Below, in pieces: positions 1 to 12,183 of a stretch of 64,000 bases of DNA. The DNA is from Nymphaea colorata (taxonomy: Eukaryota > Streptophyta > Magnoliopsida > Nymphaeales > Nymphaeaceae), in NCBI RefSeq assembly GCF_008831285.2, contig NC_045145.1, positions 11,222,802 through 11,286,801 on the forward strand, given 5' to 3'. The notes below the pieces were generated by a model, which did not search any database, was not told the DNA's origin, and saw nothing but the letters and a program-made list of their open reading frames with translations. Position 1 is the first letter of the stretch; the number at the start of each line of letters is the position of its first letter. Both the position numbers and the translations under genes were made by a program.

Positions 1-837
1 GTGACCTTGACCCCGTCAAGCTTGTTTTCTTACTATATTTAATGGCTAGGTGCCCTTGACAGGGCAATATACATTTCATTATGTCATCATTTCCCAAGTC
101 CAGTAGCCAAGTTCAAATCCAAATTTAAATCTAGTTCCACATTTCCAAATACTCAAATCAATAATTTAATTTTCCATAGTAATTCTCGAATCCAAATAAC
201 ATGGTTTTCAAATAATGTTTTCAAAACCAAGACGAATGCCCAAGTTGAAATTAAGCAAAAACTTTAGAGTCTTTGTAGGGTCCTTAGTTTGAGCTGTAGT
301 AGCACTTGGCCAAGAACCAAGCTGGGCTCATTTGCATGGGTTATGGGAGCAGGCTCGGTCACGTCTTCAATAGGCTTAGGCAATTCCTTGTTCCCTTTTT
401 GTTTTGTTTTTTGTTTTTTTTTTTCTTGTTGTTCATTAGAAATTTAGAATGCTTTTCTTTTCTTAAGAGTATATGTGTAGGTTTCTTCTTGCTGCTTTCT
501 ATCTGCTTATGTCAATTTATTAGCTCCTAGGTTTGTTTTATTTTCTACAGTATGCATTAGTTTAGTTTATTTGCTTTAAGCATGTACTAGTTTATTATTT
601 CTTTACTTTCATAGTTAGCATTTGATTTGATGTCTAGGATAGGCGTGAAGCCAGGTATGCCTCTCTATCCCTATATCTCTAAGTTCTTTTCTTCGCTTTG
701 ATTTCAAATATGCATCAAACATATAGATTCGTTTCCATTATTTAAATTAAGCATGCATTACATAAATTATTTCAATATGCACATTAAAAGCACAAGTCAC
801 ACACATGCACAACTTGCTTAGGAAGTCGCGTAGCCCA
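1..837. other. Non-coding flank left of the Tekay element
   Basis: No reading frame here looks protein-like. The longest is a 74-codon frame at 306-530 made largely of a T-rich tract near 400-430. I see no LTR, tRNA or repeat motif that I can name. The stretch adjoins the block that is duplicated on the far side of the retrotransposon, so it is probably the original host sequence of the insertion site. Confidence 0.5.
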
Positions 838-986
838 ATAGAACGGTCTGAGGCAATAGCACTGATGTGTGAATTCCGAACTCATATAAGTTCAATGCAG
901 GCACAGTTTCAAAAACATGGTTCCTCTCAAGGATTTCAAAACAAGACTCTCTTTTAAATAATTTTCTAAAACCCTAGGTCATATAG
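838..986 (+). repeat. Left copy of ~150-bp direct duplication flanking the Tekay element
   Basis: This 149-bp block, beginning ATAGAACGGTC and ending GGTCATATAG, recurs at 12184-12334 directly beyond the other LTR. The two copies differ by two single-base insertions. Its last five bases (TATAG, 982-986) serve as the normal target-site duplication. The block is far longer than any usual LTR-retrotransposon target duplication. Confidence 0.9.
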
Positions 987-3900
987 TGTCACACCCCCGA
1001 CCTTTTTGACACTCAAACATTTTTTTTTCTAACATCCAACATCGAGGTGTGACTACACAATAGTTCAAAAGGAATGAGCCAAGCAATTCAAAACAATGGG
1101 GCAAGCTTTCCATTATATAGCATTTCAATTCAATTGTACATTTGACAAAAATGCCCCAAAATCACAACATCGATGCCTCATAAAACAAGGCATCAGTAAA
1201 ACCAAAAACCCGACGTGCCGGCACTACAAGAACAAAACAAAACCCAAAACCTCCCCAGTAGGACGTGAGTGTAGCCATCTGCTCAGCCTGCTGCCCCGGT
1301 AACCAAAACCTGAAAAAAGGAAACAACTGAAGGCTTAGCCTTCGCAGTATGGCAACAAGCCAGGAAAAGTCCAAGCCCTCTTAGGTCGGGCTCAGTACAC
1401 AAACAAACATCAGAACAATCTATCATTATGTCGTGTCAAGACACGACATGCAGACGCCACTCAATGGCTACAATAACATAATTTCAATCACATGCAAGGC
1501 ATCATCAACATGTCACTTGCATTCATAAGCACAACAGTCACATGCACAACAATCCTATATATTTCAATCACATACATTGCAGTTTCATTACTATCAGTGA
1601 ATTTACAGTTCCTGTGGGTGCAAACACAGGCACGTGCACACCGCGGGCGGCCCACAGCCGAGAGACAACCCCGTGGTGGCCTAGAACAGTATGGATCCAT
1701 CTATCCGCTGCAGCGGTAGAGCACTCATCCATGGATGTGTGAATTCCAAGGAGAGATACTCAGCCTTCCCTAGGACACCCAGGTTGGGAAGGCGGGAGCC
1801 TACGCTCCAAGCACATCACACAACAGTACCCTGGGGCCTTGCACCGCCTGCGCTCCGAATAGGCGAGACCAGTGGCGAAAGTGGGACAACTCCCATATAC
1901 ATAGTCACATCCCACTGGCCTCTCATCTCTTATTCTTTCATTCTTATACTTATACTTGCACAAACACATTTAACTGGCTAGCTCCTGAGGTTGGTTCACT
2001 TCACGAGTGAACTCACACCTCCAATTGCCTCCACACGAGGGTTACACATAACCACAACAGTTTGGCTAGCCGTCATAACAATATGGGTACAACTACCCAC
2101 TGTGCAAACATTTGCATCATTGCCCGCGCAATGAGTATTCAATAAACATAACATTCACATTCATCATCATAACAATCACATCTTTGAAAACTTAGCCAAA
2201 CCACAGAGAGTAGTCTCAATCTGTGGTGGGCTCGTAGCTGTCCTATGCAGTTATCATTATAGAATGCTTTCTAATGCACAATTGGGGTCGAGGAGACACT
2301 CGACTCGATACCCCGCCTCATCTGTCCTAAACAGTTATCAATTCTAGCATGCACATACAATGCGTAACATTATCAAAACAATTACTATAAGCCTTTCAAA
2401 ACAATTCATATCATATATCAATTTATGTACATGCATACACATATTCATTCACGGAACACTCAATCAATTCATATCACAAATCCTAGGATCCCATGATCCT
2501 AGGAACACACATTCATTCACTTGCCCAGGCAGGGATTTGCCTGGAATGTCGCCATACCTGTGGCGCGTTCACAAGAATCTTCAAAATGCCTCGAGCTTCG
2601 AATCCGGTAACTCAAGGTCGACGGGACGTACCCGGTGAACCTGCAGACACAAACACAAGATAAGATTCCTACTACAAACCTCAACAATTCAAACAAAAAC
2701 AAAACAAGGTCATTGAGGCACGCGTCATCGCCTCAAGAGGGTGTCGACGGGTAGTGTCGACCCACAAGTTCTCCAATAGGGTCACTTCCCACTCCTAGCC
2801 GTGCCAATAGATGCCAAAACTCAAAGCCATCAATCCGTCTATCACTAACGCCTTTCTCAAAACTCACTTTTTCTTAAATCAAGGCGTTTACCCCAAAGAT
2901 ACTTCCAACTTATGTACGTTATCCCTATTTAACTCCAAGATGCACCCGTTCACAAAAACGCGTGCTACAGGCTCACTAAAACGGTCCTAAATCTTCCCCA
3001 CAACCTCACAAACTCTACCATGTCTCCCCTAATGCTTCGAAATTAATCTATCATGCTTAAATGATCATCCAAATATGAATCTTCGCTTCCCAACATAATC
3101 GCAAGCTTTTCCCCAAAAACGAAATCACTAACATGTGTTCCAAATAATCAATTCAAAGCTCTAGCATGCTCAACCAATAATTATGAGCGTTCCAAAGAGA
3201 AATATATCATAAAATAGGTTCAATTTCGCCTTGCTCACCCCGATTGAAGGTCTAAACTGCTGTAATCCTCCCGGCAGCCACCTCACGCGTCCAAGTGGTC
3301 CCCAAACGGCTAAAATCCTCCAATGCCGCCACTACCAAGGCCTTCTCTAATTGCTGTTACGAGGGGGAAGACAAATCCCCAGGCTGAAAAAGGATCCAAC
3401 AGTGATAGCATAGTGAAAATCAGTGAGAGAAAGTGCTTGATTGGAGAAAAATAGAAAACGAGCAGAAAATGGGGAGAGGGTTCGGTCAAAAGGGGAAAAG
3501 AAGGCAGTGAGGGGAGAGGACGGGAGAAAAGAGAGAGACGGTGGAGAGTGAGACGAGTGACAGTGGGAGAGGGAGAGTCGTTCGGTGGAGAGGGGAGACG
3601 AGAGACAGTGGGAGAGGGAGGGTCGTTCGGTGGAGAGGGGAGACGAGAGACGGTGGGAGAGGGAGAAGGGAAAGAAAACGGGAAGGAGAAGAAAAGAGAA
3701 GAGAGGAAGAGGCAGGGGACGACAGGGTTCACCTCAACGCCGCCGTCGTCGCCGCCGTCGCCGCCGCCGCCGCCGCCGCCGCCGCCGTCGCCGCCGCCGC
3801 CGCCGCCGTCGCCGCCGCCGCCGCCGCCGCCGCCGCCGTCGCCGCCGCCGCCGCCGCCGTCGCCGCCGCCGCCGCCGCCGTCGCCTTCTTCCCTGAGCTC

Positions 3901-4050
3901 CGGTCGAGGGTAAGGAAGAGACGGTAAGAGGAAAGCGAAGGAGAAGAGAATGCGAGGGAGGAGGGACAGCGTCGGGCTCCTCTCGCGTGGGGCTAGGGTC
4001 CGGGTCTGGACCCTGACCCGACCCGCTCCGCCCAAACGCCGCGCATTACA
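987..4050 (-). repeat. 3' LTR of the Tekay element (3064 bp)
   Basis: It starts TGTCACACCCCC and ends GCATTACA on the plus strand, that is TGTAATGC...GTGTGACA in element orientation. Apart from a long GCC/GTC triplet tract (about 3737-3884) it has no coding content. Alignment by eye to 8945-12182 is nearly perfect, with mostly single-base gaps in this copy (for example near 995, 1297, 2047, 2125, 3040 and 3070). Confidence 0.95.
3737..3884. repeat. GCC/GTC triplet repeat in 3' LTR
   Basis: About 150 bp of GCC units with GTC interruptions. It creates artificial poly-Ala, poly-Pro and poly-Arg frames on the plus strand and poly-Gly on the minus strand. The matching tract in the other LTR has a different pattern of interruptions, so this is the fastest-changing part of the LTR. 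Confidence 0.95.
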
Positions 4051-4065
4051 TCCTACCCTCCTAAC
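4051..4065 (-). other. Polypurine tract of the Tekay element
   Basis: Read on the minus strand, a run GGAGGGTAGGA directly precedes the TG of the 3' LTR. This is the position and composition expected for the plus-strand primer. Confidence 0.85.
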
Positions 4066-4099
4066 AAAAAAAATTTCGTCCTCGAAATTAGATCATACC

Positions 4100-5284
4100 T
4101 CAATGCAAGAACAAGTGCGGATATCTCTTCCGCACGTCCTCCTCAGGTTCCCATGTGCTCTCCTTCAATCCATGGTACTGCCATTCCACCTTCACTAAAG
4201 GGATTCTCTTTGTGCGAAGCACTTGCTCTCTTCGATCCACAATTCTAATAGGTTTTTCTTCCATTGTCAGATCATCTTGCACCTGAATACCTTGAAAATC
4301 AATCACATGTGTCGGATCTGGTACGTACTTTCGAAGCATGGAAACATGAAAAACGTCATGAACATGACTCCAGTCTGGTGGTAGTGACAATCTATAGGCC
4401 ACCTCGCCAATCTTCTCTAATATCTCAAAAGGTCCTACGAACCTCGGGCTCAACTTTCCCTTCACACCAAAACGAAAAACACCTCTAGTAGGGGAAATCT
4501 TCAAAAACACATGATCACCCACCTCAAAAGTCAATTCTCTACGACGAATGTCGGCATAACTTTTCTGTCTACTCTGAGCAGTCAACAACTTTTTCCTTAT
4601 CAATTGCACTTGGTCGGTGTAGTGTTGCAAAACTAAAGGGTTTTCGATTTTTCCATCACCCAATTCGGTCCAACAAGCTGGTGATCTGCACGGCCTTCCA
4701 TACAAAGCCTCAAAAGGTGCCATCCCAATACTAGAGTGGTAACTGTTATTATATGCAAATTCTGCCAGTTTCACATGTTTGTCCCATTCTCCTTTCCACT
4801 CTAAGACACAAGCACGCAACATGTCCTCTAAGGTCTGAATGGTCCTCTCCGATTGCCCATCAGTTTGGGGGTGGAACGCTGTGCTTAGCTTAAGCTTGGT
4901 ACCCAAAGCCTTCTGCAAATGCCCCCAAAATCTAGAGGTAAAACGTGGATCTCGATCCGAAATGATAGACCTTGGCACACCATGCAATCTCACTATCTCG
5001 CCAATATATAACTCTGCGAGACTTTCCAAAGACTGATTAATTCTAATAGACAGAAAATGAGCGGACTTCGTCAGTCGATCAACAATCACCCATATGGCAT
5101 CATGCTGTCTTCGGGTGTGAGGCAATCCAACTACAAAATCCATTGTAATGTCTTCCCATTTCCACACCGGGATATCGATTCTCTGCAACAAGCCTCCGGG
5201 CCGTTGATGCTCTGCTTTTACTTGTTGGCAAACCAAGCACTTTGCCACATATTCTGCAATTTCACGTTCATTCCAGGCCACCAA
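4100..5284 (-). CDS. Tekay integrase core and chromodomain-like C-terminus (second part of pol, shifted frame)
   Basis: A 394-codon frame that continues pol after a frame slip. It opens with the C-x2-C half of the integrase zinc finger (CLVCQQVK). The DDE core follows, with visible acidic residues in [16 protein letters not shown] and QSERTIQT. The C-terminal domain has the conserved GPF and DVFHVSML motifs. The end ([12 protein letters not shown]...STWEPEEDV) is chromodomain-like, the hallmark of chromoviruses, and is thought to guide integration to heterochromatin. The overlap with the upstream frame (5218-5284) places the slip near 5270, inside the integrase zinc finger. It would be translated only if the frame is continuous in the real element; the given start is not a true initiation site. 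Confidence 0.9.
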   Translation of the reverse strand: MVAWNEREIAEYVAKCLVCQQVKAEHQRPGGLLQRIDIPVWKWEDITMDFVVGLPHTRRQHDAIWVIVDRLTKSAHFLSIRINQSLESLAELYIGEIVRLHGVPRSIISDRDPRFTSRFWGHLQKALGTKLKLSTAFHPQTDGQSERTIQTLEDMLRACVLEWKGEWDKHVKLAEFAYNNSYHSSIGMAPFEALYGRPCRSPACWTELGDGKIENPLVLQHYTDQVQLIRKKLLTAQSRQKSYADIRRRELTFEVGDHVFLKISPTRGVFRFGVKGKLSPRFVGPFEILEKIGEVAYRLSLPPDWSHVHDVFHVSMLRKYVPDPTHVIDFQGIQVQDDLTMEEKPIRIVDRREQVLRTKRIPLVKVEWQYHGLKESTWEPEEDVRKRYPHLFLH

Positions 5285-8200
5285 AAATTTCTCTTCATAT
5301 CCTGAAACATCTTTGTACTGCCAGGGTGTATAGAAAACTTAGATTTATGAGCTTCATCAAGCAACCGTCGCTTCACCCCTTCATCTCTAGGGACCCACAA
5401 TCTATGTCGAAACCACAATGAACCATCTTCATCTTGATGCCAAAAAGCATCTACCTTCTTACACTCTTCCACATTCTTAGCAAAATCAGGATCTTCCTTT
5501 TGCTTCAATACAAGCTCTTCCATCAAAGGGTGTTGTATCACGGCACTCATCGTTGCTTTGTTCTCGCCACAAAGGTAAGGTTGCCATGCTATCACATCTT
5601 GTAACAAATTCCAAGAACATGCTAACATACTATACATCGTTGCCTTAGCTTGCCTGCTCAAAACATCAGCCACCACATTCGCCTTACCTGGATGATATGA
5701 TATCGTGAAATCATAATCTTTTAGGTATTCAATCCATCTTCTTTGCCTCAAATTAAGATCACTTTGGGAGAATATATATTTCAAAGACTTGTGATCTGTA
5801 AACACTTCAAATGTTGCCCCATAGAGATAATGCCTCCAAATCTTTAGTGCAAACACAACTGCTCCCAACTCCAAATCGTGAGTGGGATAGTGTTGTTCGT
5901 GTGTCTTCAACTGCCTTGATGCATAAGCCACCACACGGCCATTTTGCATCAGCACACAACCATAACCGATTCCTGATGCATCTGTGTACAGTACAAAACC
6001 CGAATGACCTGATGGAAGCGTCAGAATAGGAGCAGCAGTAAGCTTGTCCTTCAGAGTTTGAAAACTCCTCTCACACTCTTCATTCCAAATAAACTTCACT
6101 CCTTTTCTCAATAGCTTAGTCATTGGTGTAGCTATTTTCGAAAAGTCTTGTATGAACCTGCGATAATATCCTGCCAATCCCAAAAAGCTTCTAACCTCGG
6201 TTACACTGCATGGCGTCCTCCAGTCCTGCACAGCTGACACCTTAGCCGGATCGACGGATACTCCATCCTTAGAGATTACATGACCCAGAAAGTTTACCTT
6301 CTCTAGCCAAAATTCACATTTTGAATACTTGGCATACAACTTATGCTTGCGCAAAAGACCCAATACACTTCTCAAGTGATCTCTATGCTCTGTCACACTC
6401 TCTGAGTACACCAAAATATCATCCACAAAAACAATAACAAATCGGTCCAAGAACTCTTGGAAAACCCAATTCATGAGGTCCATGAACGCTGCGGGAGCAT
6501 TGGTCAACCCAAAAGGCATGACCCTGAATTCATAGTGCCCATATCTGGTTCGAAATGCAGTCTTAGCAACATCTTCCATCCGTATCAAGAGTTGATGATA
6601 ACCTGTCCTCAGATCGATCTTGGAGAAAACCTTTGCATCCTTAAGCTGATCAAACAAGTCTTCAATTCTAGGAAGCGGATACTTATTCTTGATGGTGATT
6701 TGATTCAACATGCGGTAGTCGATACACAAACGCATTGTCCCATCTTTCTTCTTCACAAACAACACTGGTGCTCCCCATGGTGACACACTAGGTCGGATGA
6801 AGCCCTTGTCTAAGAGCTCCTGCAATTGCTTCTTCAATTCTTCTAACTCTGCTGGTGCCATACGATAGGGTGCCTTAGAAATAGGAGCTGTCCCTGGTGA
6901 CAACTCTATCTTGAACTCCACTTCTCGTGTTGGAGGCAAACTTGACAGTTCCTCCGGAAACACATCAGGGTACCCACTCACAATTGCCACATCCGGTAAC
7001 CTCACCGGTTCCGGCTCATTGGTCAACACATTGACCAAGAAGGCAACACTTCCATTTTCTATCAATCGTTTAGCTTTTAATGCAGACACCATTATCTTAT
7101 CAGTTCGACTGGCCTTACGAGCATGGAACTCCACAGGTTGCATTTCATCAGTCAACAACTGTATCTGCTTCTTCCTGCAATCTATATTAGCATAATGTGC
7201 ATATAACCAATCCATGCCCAAAATCACATCAAATTCGTTAAAACTCATGATCACCAACTGTGCAGGTAAGTGATGTTGATGGATCTCCACGTCCACATCA
7301 GATAGATACCCACTACACGACTCTTGAGCATGCATAGGGCTAACAACTTTCAGAACATACAGCATCTTCCTAGCAGGCACTTCTAGTGAAGTAGCAAATC
7401 GACTAGATATAAATGAATGGGTCGCCCCAGCATCAAACAACACTCTAGCAATATGAGAACCAACAAGTAAAGTACCTTCAACAAGGTCGTGTGCCTGAAA
7501 CTCCTCCACGGTAGTAGCATAGACACGTCCAGTCGTCTGTCGTGCGCTAGAAGGACCGGCCTCTGGCTTCTTCAACTCTCTTTCTTTCCTTAAGGGACAA
7601 TCCTTGATAAAGTGCCCCATCCTTCCACAGTGTAAGCAAGCTCCGATCTCTCGATAGCACGGCTTTCCAGGGTGCACACGCGAACAAGTAGGGCACCTCT
7701 GAGAAGTCGGAGTAGCCACTGACCCCTGGGTGGCCTCACTACGGGTTGGCTGGTTCCGTCTGAAAGTTCGATCATCCCACCTCTCATAAGGCCTTGTCCT
7801 ACCTGCAAAGTGGTGGCGCTTCACCTGGGTTCGTCCACCTTGTGAATGCTGGCTTGCTTTCTTCTGGTGATCCTTCTGTGTCCTCGCCCAGTCTTCTTCT
7901 ATACATCTTGCCATAGTGACCGCCTCGTCCAAGTCACGAGGTCTGCTCGTCAAAACTTTGGTTCGCAGTCCCTCCCGCAGACCACGCACAAACTTGCCTG
8001 CCCTGGCTCCGTCTGTAGTGTAGAAGTGTGGGCAATACGCCTCCAAGTGTCGATATCTTGTAATATATTCCTCCAAGCTCATTTGATTTTGCTGTAGATC
8101 AAGAAACTCTTGCATGTTCTTGTCTCTAGCATGCACTGGGTAGTAGGTGTTGAGGAAGGAATCTCTAAACTGCTTCCAAGAAATTGACGGTTGGCCTGCA

Positions 8201-8709
8201 TACCGGATCTCAAGAGTTGATTTCCACCAATCCATGGCATCACCTTTCAGCAGGTAAGTGCCATAGTTCACTTTGTCTTCCTCAGGCATCTTCAGAAGCA
8301 CAAAGATGCGTTCAACTTCCTCAATCCACTGTTTTGCCTTATCGTGACTGCACCCTCCTGAAAAGATAGGCGGCTGCATCGCCATGAACTGTTGAAACGA
8401 CACCGCTGATGCCTTCTCCTTAAGTGGCGCAGTGGTGTCTCCGGAAGGAGATGCATTACTCCTCTGGTTACTGACCATGGACTGCACAAGGGAGGTCAGC
8501 GTTTGCAACGTGGTCAGCAAAATAGACTGTTGATCCACAGGTGGAGTCTGCCTCAGTGGGGTTTGAGCACCCCCACCCAATTGGGCATACTGGTGCCCTG
8601 ACGTACTGTCGTCGCGTGGGGTATGCGCATCAGAATGGGCCGGACTAGGCTCTCTCTGTGCCTCTGTGGACGGCCCAGCTCGCTTCTTACCCTTACGATG
8701 ATATTCCAT
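5218..8709 (-). CDS. Tekay gag-protease-RT-RNase H-integrase N-terminus
   Basis: I place the start at 8709 ([12 protein letters not shown]); the frame stays open upstream to 8766 but without gag-like sequence. Domains in order: gag core (residues ~110-270, WIEEVERIF and WKQFRDSFL); zinc knuckle [14 protein letters not shown] preceded by a second Cys cluster; aspartic protease with [10 protein letters not shown], where the usual D-S/T-G has Ala in the middle; reverse transcriptase with FVDDILVYS; RNase H with LYTDASGIG and the DHKSLKY segment; then the His half of the integrase zinc finger (IHPGSTKMF...WWPGM). The frame ends prematurely just afterwards, and the remainder of integrase lies in another frame at 4100-5284. 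The polyprotein makes the particle and copies RNA to DNA. Confidence 0.92.
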   Translation of the reverse strand: MEYHRKGKKRAGPSTEAQREPSPAHSDAHTPRDDSTSGHQYAQLGGGAQTPLRQTPPVDQQSILLTTLQTLTSLVQSMVSNQRSNASPSGDTTAPLKEKASAVSFQQFMAMQPPIFSGGCSHDKAKQWIEEVERIFVLLKMPEEDKVNYGTYLLKGDAMDWWKSTLEIRYAGQPSISWKQFRDSFLNTYYPVHARDKNMQEFLDLQQNQMSLEEYITRYRHLEAYCPHFYTTDGARAGKFVRGLREGLRTKVLTSRPRDLDEAVTMARCIEEDWARTQKDHQKKASQHSQGGRTQVKRHHFAGRTRPYERWDDRTFRRNQPTRSEATQGSVATPTSQRCPTCSRVHPGKPCYREIGACLHCGRMGHFIKDCPLRKERELKKPEAGPSSARQTTGRVYATTVEEFQAHDLVEGTLLVGSHIARVLFDAGATHSFISSRFATSLEVPARKMLYVLKVVSPMHAQESCSGYLSDVDVEIHQHHLPAQLVIMSFNEFDVILGMDWLYAHYANIDCRKKQIQLLTDEMQPVEFHARKASRTDKIMVSALKAKRLIENGSVAFLVNVLTNEPEPVRLPDVAIVSGYPDVFPEELSSLPPTREVEFKIELSPGTAPISKAPYRMAPAELEELKKQLQELLDKGFIRPSVSPWGAPVLFVKKKDGTMRLCIDYRMLNQITIKNKYPLPRIEDLFDQLKDAKVFSKIDLRTGYHQLLIRMEDVAKTAFRTRYGHYEFRVMPFGLTNAPAAFMDLMNWVFQEFLDRFVIVFVDDILVYSESVTEHRDHLRSVLGLLRKHKLYAKYSKCEFWLEKVNFLGHVISKDGVSVDPAKVSAVQDWRTPCSVTEVRSFLGLAGYYRRFIQDFSKIATPMTKLLRKGVKFIWNEECERSFQTLKDKLTAAPILTLPSGHSGFVLYTDASGIGYGCVLMQNGRVVAYASRQLKTHEQHYPTHDLELGAVVFALKIWRHYLYGATFEVFTDHKSLKYIFSQSDLNLRQRRWIEYLKDYDFTISYHPGKANVVADVLSRQAKATMYSMLACSWNLLQDVIAWQPYLCGENKATMSAVIQHPLMEELVLKQKEDPDFAKNVEECKKVDAFWHQDEDGSLWFRHRLWVPRDEGVKRRLLDEAHKSKFSIHPGSTKMFQDMKRNFWWPGMNVKLQNMWQSAWFANK

Positions 8710-8926
8710 CTGTACAAACAAGAACCTTAATCTCAAATCCAGTCTATGACTAATCTCACAAATCAAATCACAACGTGCATTAGCACGAAGTTCAAAACAT
8801 AGATCACATTACGTACTTATACGTGAAAAAGCATAACCACAATAACAATCTAATCAAATGAATGCGTACCTGGGCAACACGGCTTCACAAATAGGCTTTA
8901 ACTCACATCCATAGTGGGGTTTGCCA

Positions 8927-8940
8927 TGGCTCTGATACCA
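8927..8940 (-). other. Primer-binding site for initiator Met tRNA (Tekay)
   Basis: On the minus strand the sequence TGGTATCAGAGCCA lies four bases inside the 5' LTR. It is complementary to the 3' end of plant initiator methionine tRNA, the usual primer of these elements. Confidence 0.92.
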
Positions 8941-8944
8941 AAAC

Positions 8945-11900
8945 TGTCACACCCCGACCTTTTTGACACTCAAACATTTTTTTTTTCTAACATCCAACAT
9001 CGAGGTGTGACTACACAATAGTTCAAAAGGAATGAGCCAAGCAATTCAAAACAATGGGGCAAGCTTTCCATTATATAGCATTTCAATTCAATTGTACATT
9101 TGACAAAAATGCCCCAAAATCACAACATCGATGCCTCATCAAAACAAGGCATCAGTAAAACCAAAAACCCGACGCGCCGGCACTACAAGAACAAAACAAA
9201 ACCCAAAACCTCCCCAGTAGGACGTGAGTGTAGCCATCTGCTCAGCCTGCTGCCCCGGGTACACCAAAACCTGAAAAAAGGAAACAACTGAAGGCTTAGC
9301 CTTCGCAGTATGGCAACAAGCCAGGAAAAGTCCAAGCCCTCTTAGGTCGGGCTCAGTACACAAACAAACATCAGAACAATCTATCATTATGTCGTGTCAA
9401 GACACGACATGCAGACGCCACTCAATGGCTACAATAACATAATTTCAATCACATGCAAGGCATCATCAACATGTCACTTGCATTCATAAGCACAACAGTC
9501 ACATGCACAACAATCCTATATATTTCAATCACATACATTGCAGTTTCATTACTATCAGTGAATTTACAGTTCCTGTGGGTGCAAACACAGGCACGTGCAC
9601 ACCGCGGGCGGCCCACAGCCGAGAGACAACCCCCGTGGTGGCCTAGAACAGTATGGATCCATCTATCCGCTGCAGCGGTAGAGCACTCATCCATGGATGT
9701 GTGAATTCCAAGGAGAGATACTCAGCCTTCCCTAGGACACCCAGGTTGGGAAGGCGGGAGCCTACGCTCCAAGCACATCACACAACAGTACCCTGGGGCC
9801 TTGCACCGCCTGCGCTCCGAATAGGCGAGACCAGTGGCGAAAGTGGGACAACTCCCATATACATAGTCACATCCCACTGGCCTCTCATCTCTTATTCTTT
9901 CATTCTTATACTTATACTTGCACAAACACATTTAACTGGCTAGCTCCTGAGGTTGGTTCACTTCACGAGTGAACTCACACCTCCAATTGCCTCCACACGA
10001 GGGTTACACATAACCACAACAGTTTTGGCTAGCCGTCATAACAATATGGGTACAACTACCCACTGTGCAAACATTTGCATCATTGCCCGCGGCAATGAGT
10101 ATTCAATAAACATAACATTCACATTCATCATCATAACAATCACATCTTTGAAAACTTAGCCAAACCACAGAGAGTAGTCTCAATCTGTGGTGGGCTCGTA
10201 GCTGTCCTATGCAGTTATCATTATAGAATGCTTTCTAATGCACAATTGGGGTCGAGGAGACACTCGATTCGATACCCCGCCTCATCTGTCCTAAACAGTT
10301 ATCAATTCTAGCATGCACATACAATGCGTAACATTATCAAAACAATTACTATAAGCCTTTCAAAACAATTCATATCATATATCAATTTATGTACATGCAT
10401 ACACATATTCATTCACGGAACACTCAATCAATTCACATCACAAATCCTAGGATCCCATGATCCTAGGAACACACATTCATTCACTTGCCCAGGCAGGGAT
10501 TTGCCTGGAATGTCGCCATACCTGTGGCGCGTTCACAAGAATCTTCAAAATGCCTCGAGCTTCGAATCCGGTAACTCAAGGTCGACGGGACGTACCCGGT
10601 GAACCTGCAGACACAAACACAAGATAAGATTCCTACTACAAACCTCAACAATTCAAACAAAAACAAAACAAGGTCATTGAGGCACGCGTCATCGCCTCAA
10701 GAGGGTGTCGACGGGTAGTGTCGACCCACAAGTTCTCCAATAGGGTCACTTCCCACTCCTAGCCGTGCCAATAGATGCCAAAACTCAAAGCCATCAATCC
10801 GTCTATCACTAACGCCTTTCTCAAAACTCCCTTTTTCTTAAATCAAGGCGTTTACCCCAAAGATACTTCCAACTTATGTACGTTATCCCTATTTAACTCC
10901 AAGATGCACCCGTTCACAAAAACGCGTGCTACAGGCTCACTAAAACGGTCCTAAATCTTCCCCACAACCTCACAAACTCTACCATGTCTCCCCTAATGCT
11001 TCGAAAATTAATCTATCATGCTTAAATGATCATCCAAAATATGAATCTTCGCTTCCCAACATAATCGCAAGCTTTTCCCCAAAAACGAAATCACTAACAT
11101 GTGTTCCAAATAATCAATTCAAAGCTCTAGCATGCTCAACCAATAATTATGAGCGTTCCAAAGAGAAATATATCATAAAATAGGTTCAATTTCGCCTTGC
11201 TCACCCCGATTGAAGGTCTAAACTGCTGTAATCCTCCCGGCAGCCACCTCACGCGTCCAAGTGGTCCCCAAACGGCTAAAATCCTCCAATGCCGCCACTA
11301 CCAAGGCCTTCTCTAATTGCTGTTACGAGGGGGAAGACAAATCCCCAGGCTGAAAAAGGATCCAACAGTGATAGCATAGTGAAAATCAGTGAGAGAAAGT
11401 GCTTGATTGGAGAAAAATAGAAAACGAGCAGAAAATGGGGAGAGGGTTCGGTCAAAAGGGGAAAAGAAGGCAGTGAGGGGAGAGGACGGGAGAGAAGAGA
11501 GAGACGGTGGAGAGTGAGACGAGTGACAGTGGGAGAGGGAGAGTCGTTCGGTGGAGAGGGGAGACGAGAGACAGTGGGAGAGGGAGGGTCGTTCGGTGGA
11601 GAGGGGAGACGAGAGACGGTGGGAGAGGGAGAAGGGAAAGAAAACGGGAAGGAGAAGAAAAGAGAAGAGAGGAAGAGGCAGGGGACGACAGGGTTCACCT
11701 CAACGCCGCCGTCGTCGCCGCCGCCGCCGCCGTCGTCGCCGCCGCCGTCGTCGCCGCCGCCGCCGCCGCCGCCGTCGTCGCCGCCGTCGCCGCCGTCGCC
11801 GCCGCCGCCGCCGTCGCCGCCGCCGCCGCCGCCGCCGCCGTCGTCGCCGCCGTCGCCGTCGCCTTCTTCCCTGAGCTCCGGTCGTGGGTAAGGAAGAGAC

Positions 11901-12182
11901 GGTAAGAGGAAAGCGAAGGAGAAGAGAATGCGAGGGAGGAGGGACAGCGTCGGGCTCCTCTCGCGTGTCGCCGCCGCCGTCGCCGTCGCCGCCGCCGCCG
12001 TCGCCGTCGCCGTCGCCTTCTTCCCTGAGCTCCGATCGTGGGTAAGGAAGAGACGGTAAGAGGAAAGCGAAGGAGAAGAGAATGCGAGGGAGGAGGGACA
12101 GCGTCGGGCTCCTCTCGCGTGGGGCTAGGGTCCGGGTCTGGACCCTGACCCGACCCGCTCCGCCCAAACGCCGCGCGTTACA
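8945..12182 (-). repeat. 5' LTR of the Tekay element (3238 bp) with internal duplication
   Basis: Nearly identical to 987-4050 but 174 bp longer. The extra length is mainly a tandem duplication: a segment starting GCCTTCTTCCCTGAGC at 11861 recurs at 12015, about 154 bp on, with extra GCC/GTC units between. The LTR should contain the element's promoter. The triplet tracts lie at about 11703-11860 and 11967-12014. Confidence 0.95.
11703..12014. repeat. GCC/GTC triplet tracts and duplicated unit in 5' LTR
   Basis: Two GCC/GTC tracts separated by a ~107-bp unit that is itself repeated from 12015. The unit copies differ by at least one substitution (CTCCGGTCG against CTCCGATCG), so the duplication is not merely a duplicated sequencing read. 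The long Arg/Ala/Pro frames over this region are repeat artefacts. Confidence 0.85.
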
Positions 12183-12183
12183 T

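Larger units (their letters stand above)
987..12182 (-). mobile_element. Full-length Ty3/gypsy chromovirus (Tekay/Del-like), minus strand
   Basis: An 11.2-kb LTR retrotransposon transcribed from right to left. Its 5' LTR is 8945-12182 and its 3' LTR is 987-4050. Both begin TG and end CA in element orientation and are flanked by TATAG (982-986 and 12183-12187). A primer-binding site for initiator Met tRNA lies just inside the 5' LTR, and a purine tract abuts the 3' LTR. The inner part encodes gag, protease, RT, RNase H, integrase and a C-terminal chromodomain-like segment. LTRs of about 3 kb, a Met PBS and a chromodomain are the usual combination of the Tekay/Del clade. The near-identity of the LTRs means the insertion is recent. 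A one-base frame slip in integrase makes this copy defective as read, unless that slip is a sequencing error. Confidence 0.95.

Noticed and set aside
1096-1981. Several 60-96-codon frames in both Tekay LTRs (repeated near 9100-9943)
   Set aside because: They occur on both strands of LTR sequence, have no domain, and reflect low stop density.
3310-4035. Long frames rich in Gly, Ala, Pro or Arg over the LTR triplet tracts (also 11507-12287)
   Set aside because: They are produced by GCC/GTC repeats in every frame and lie inside non-coding LTRs.
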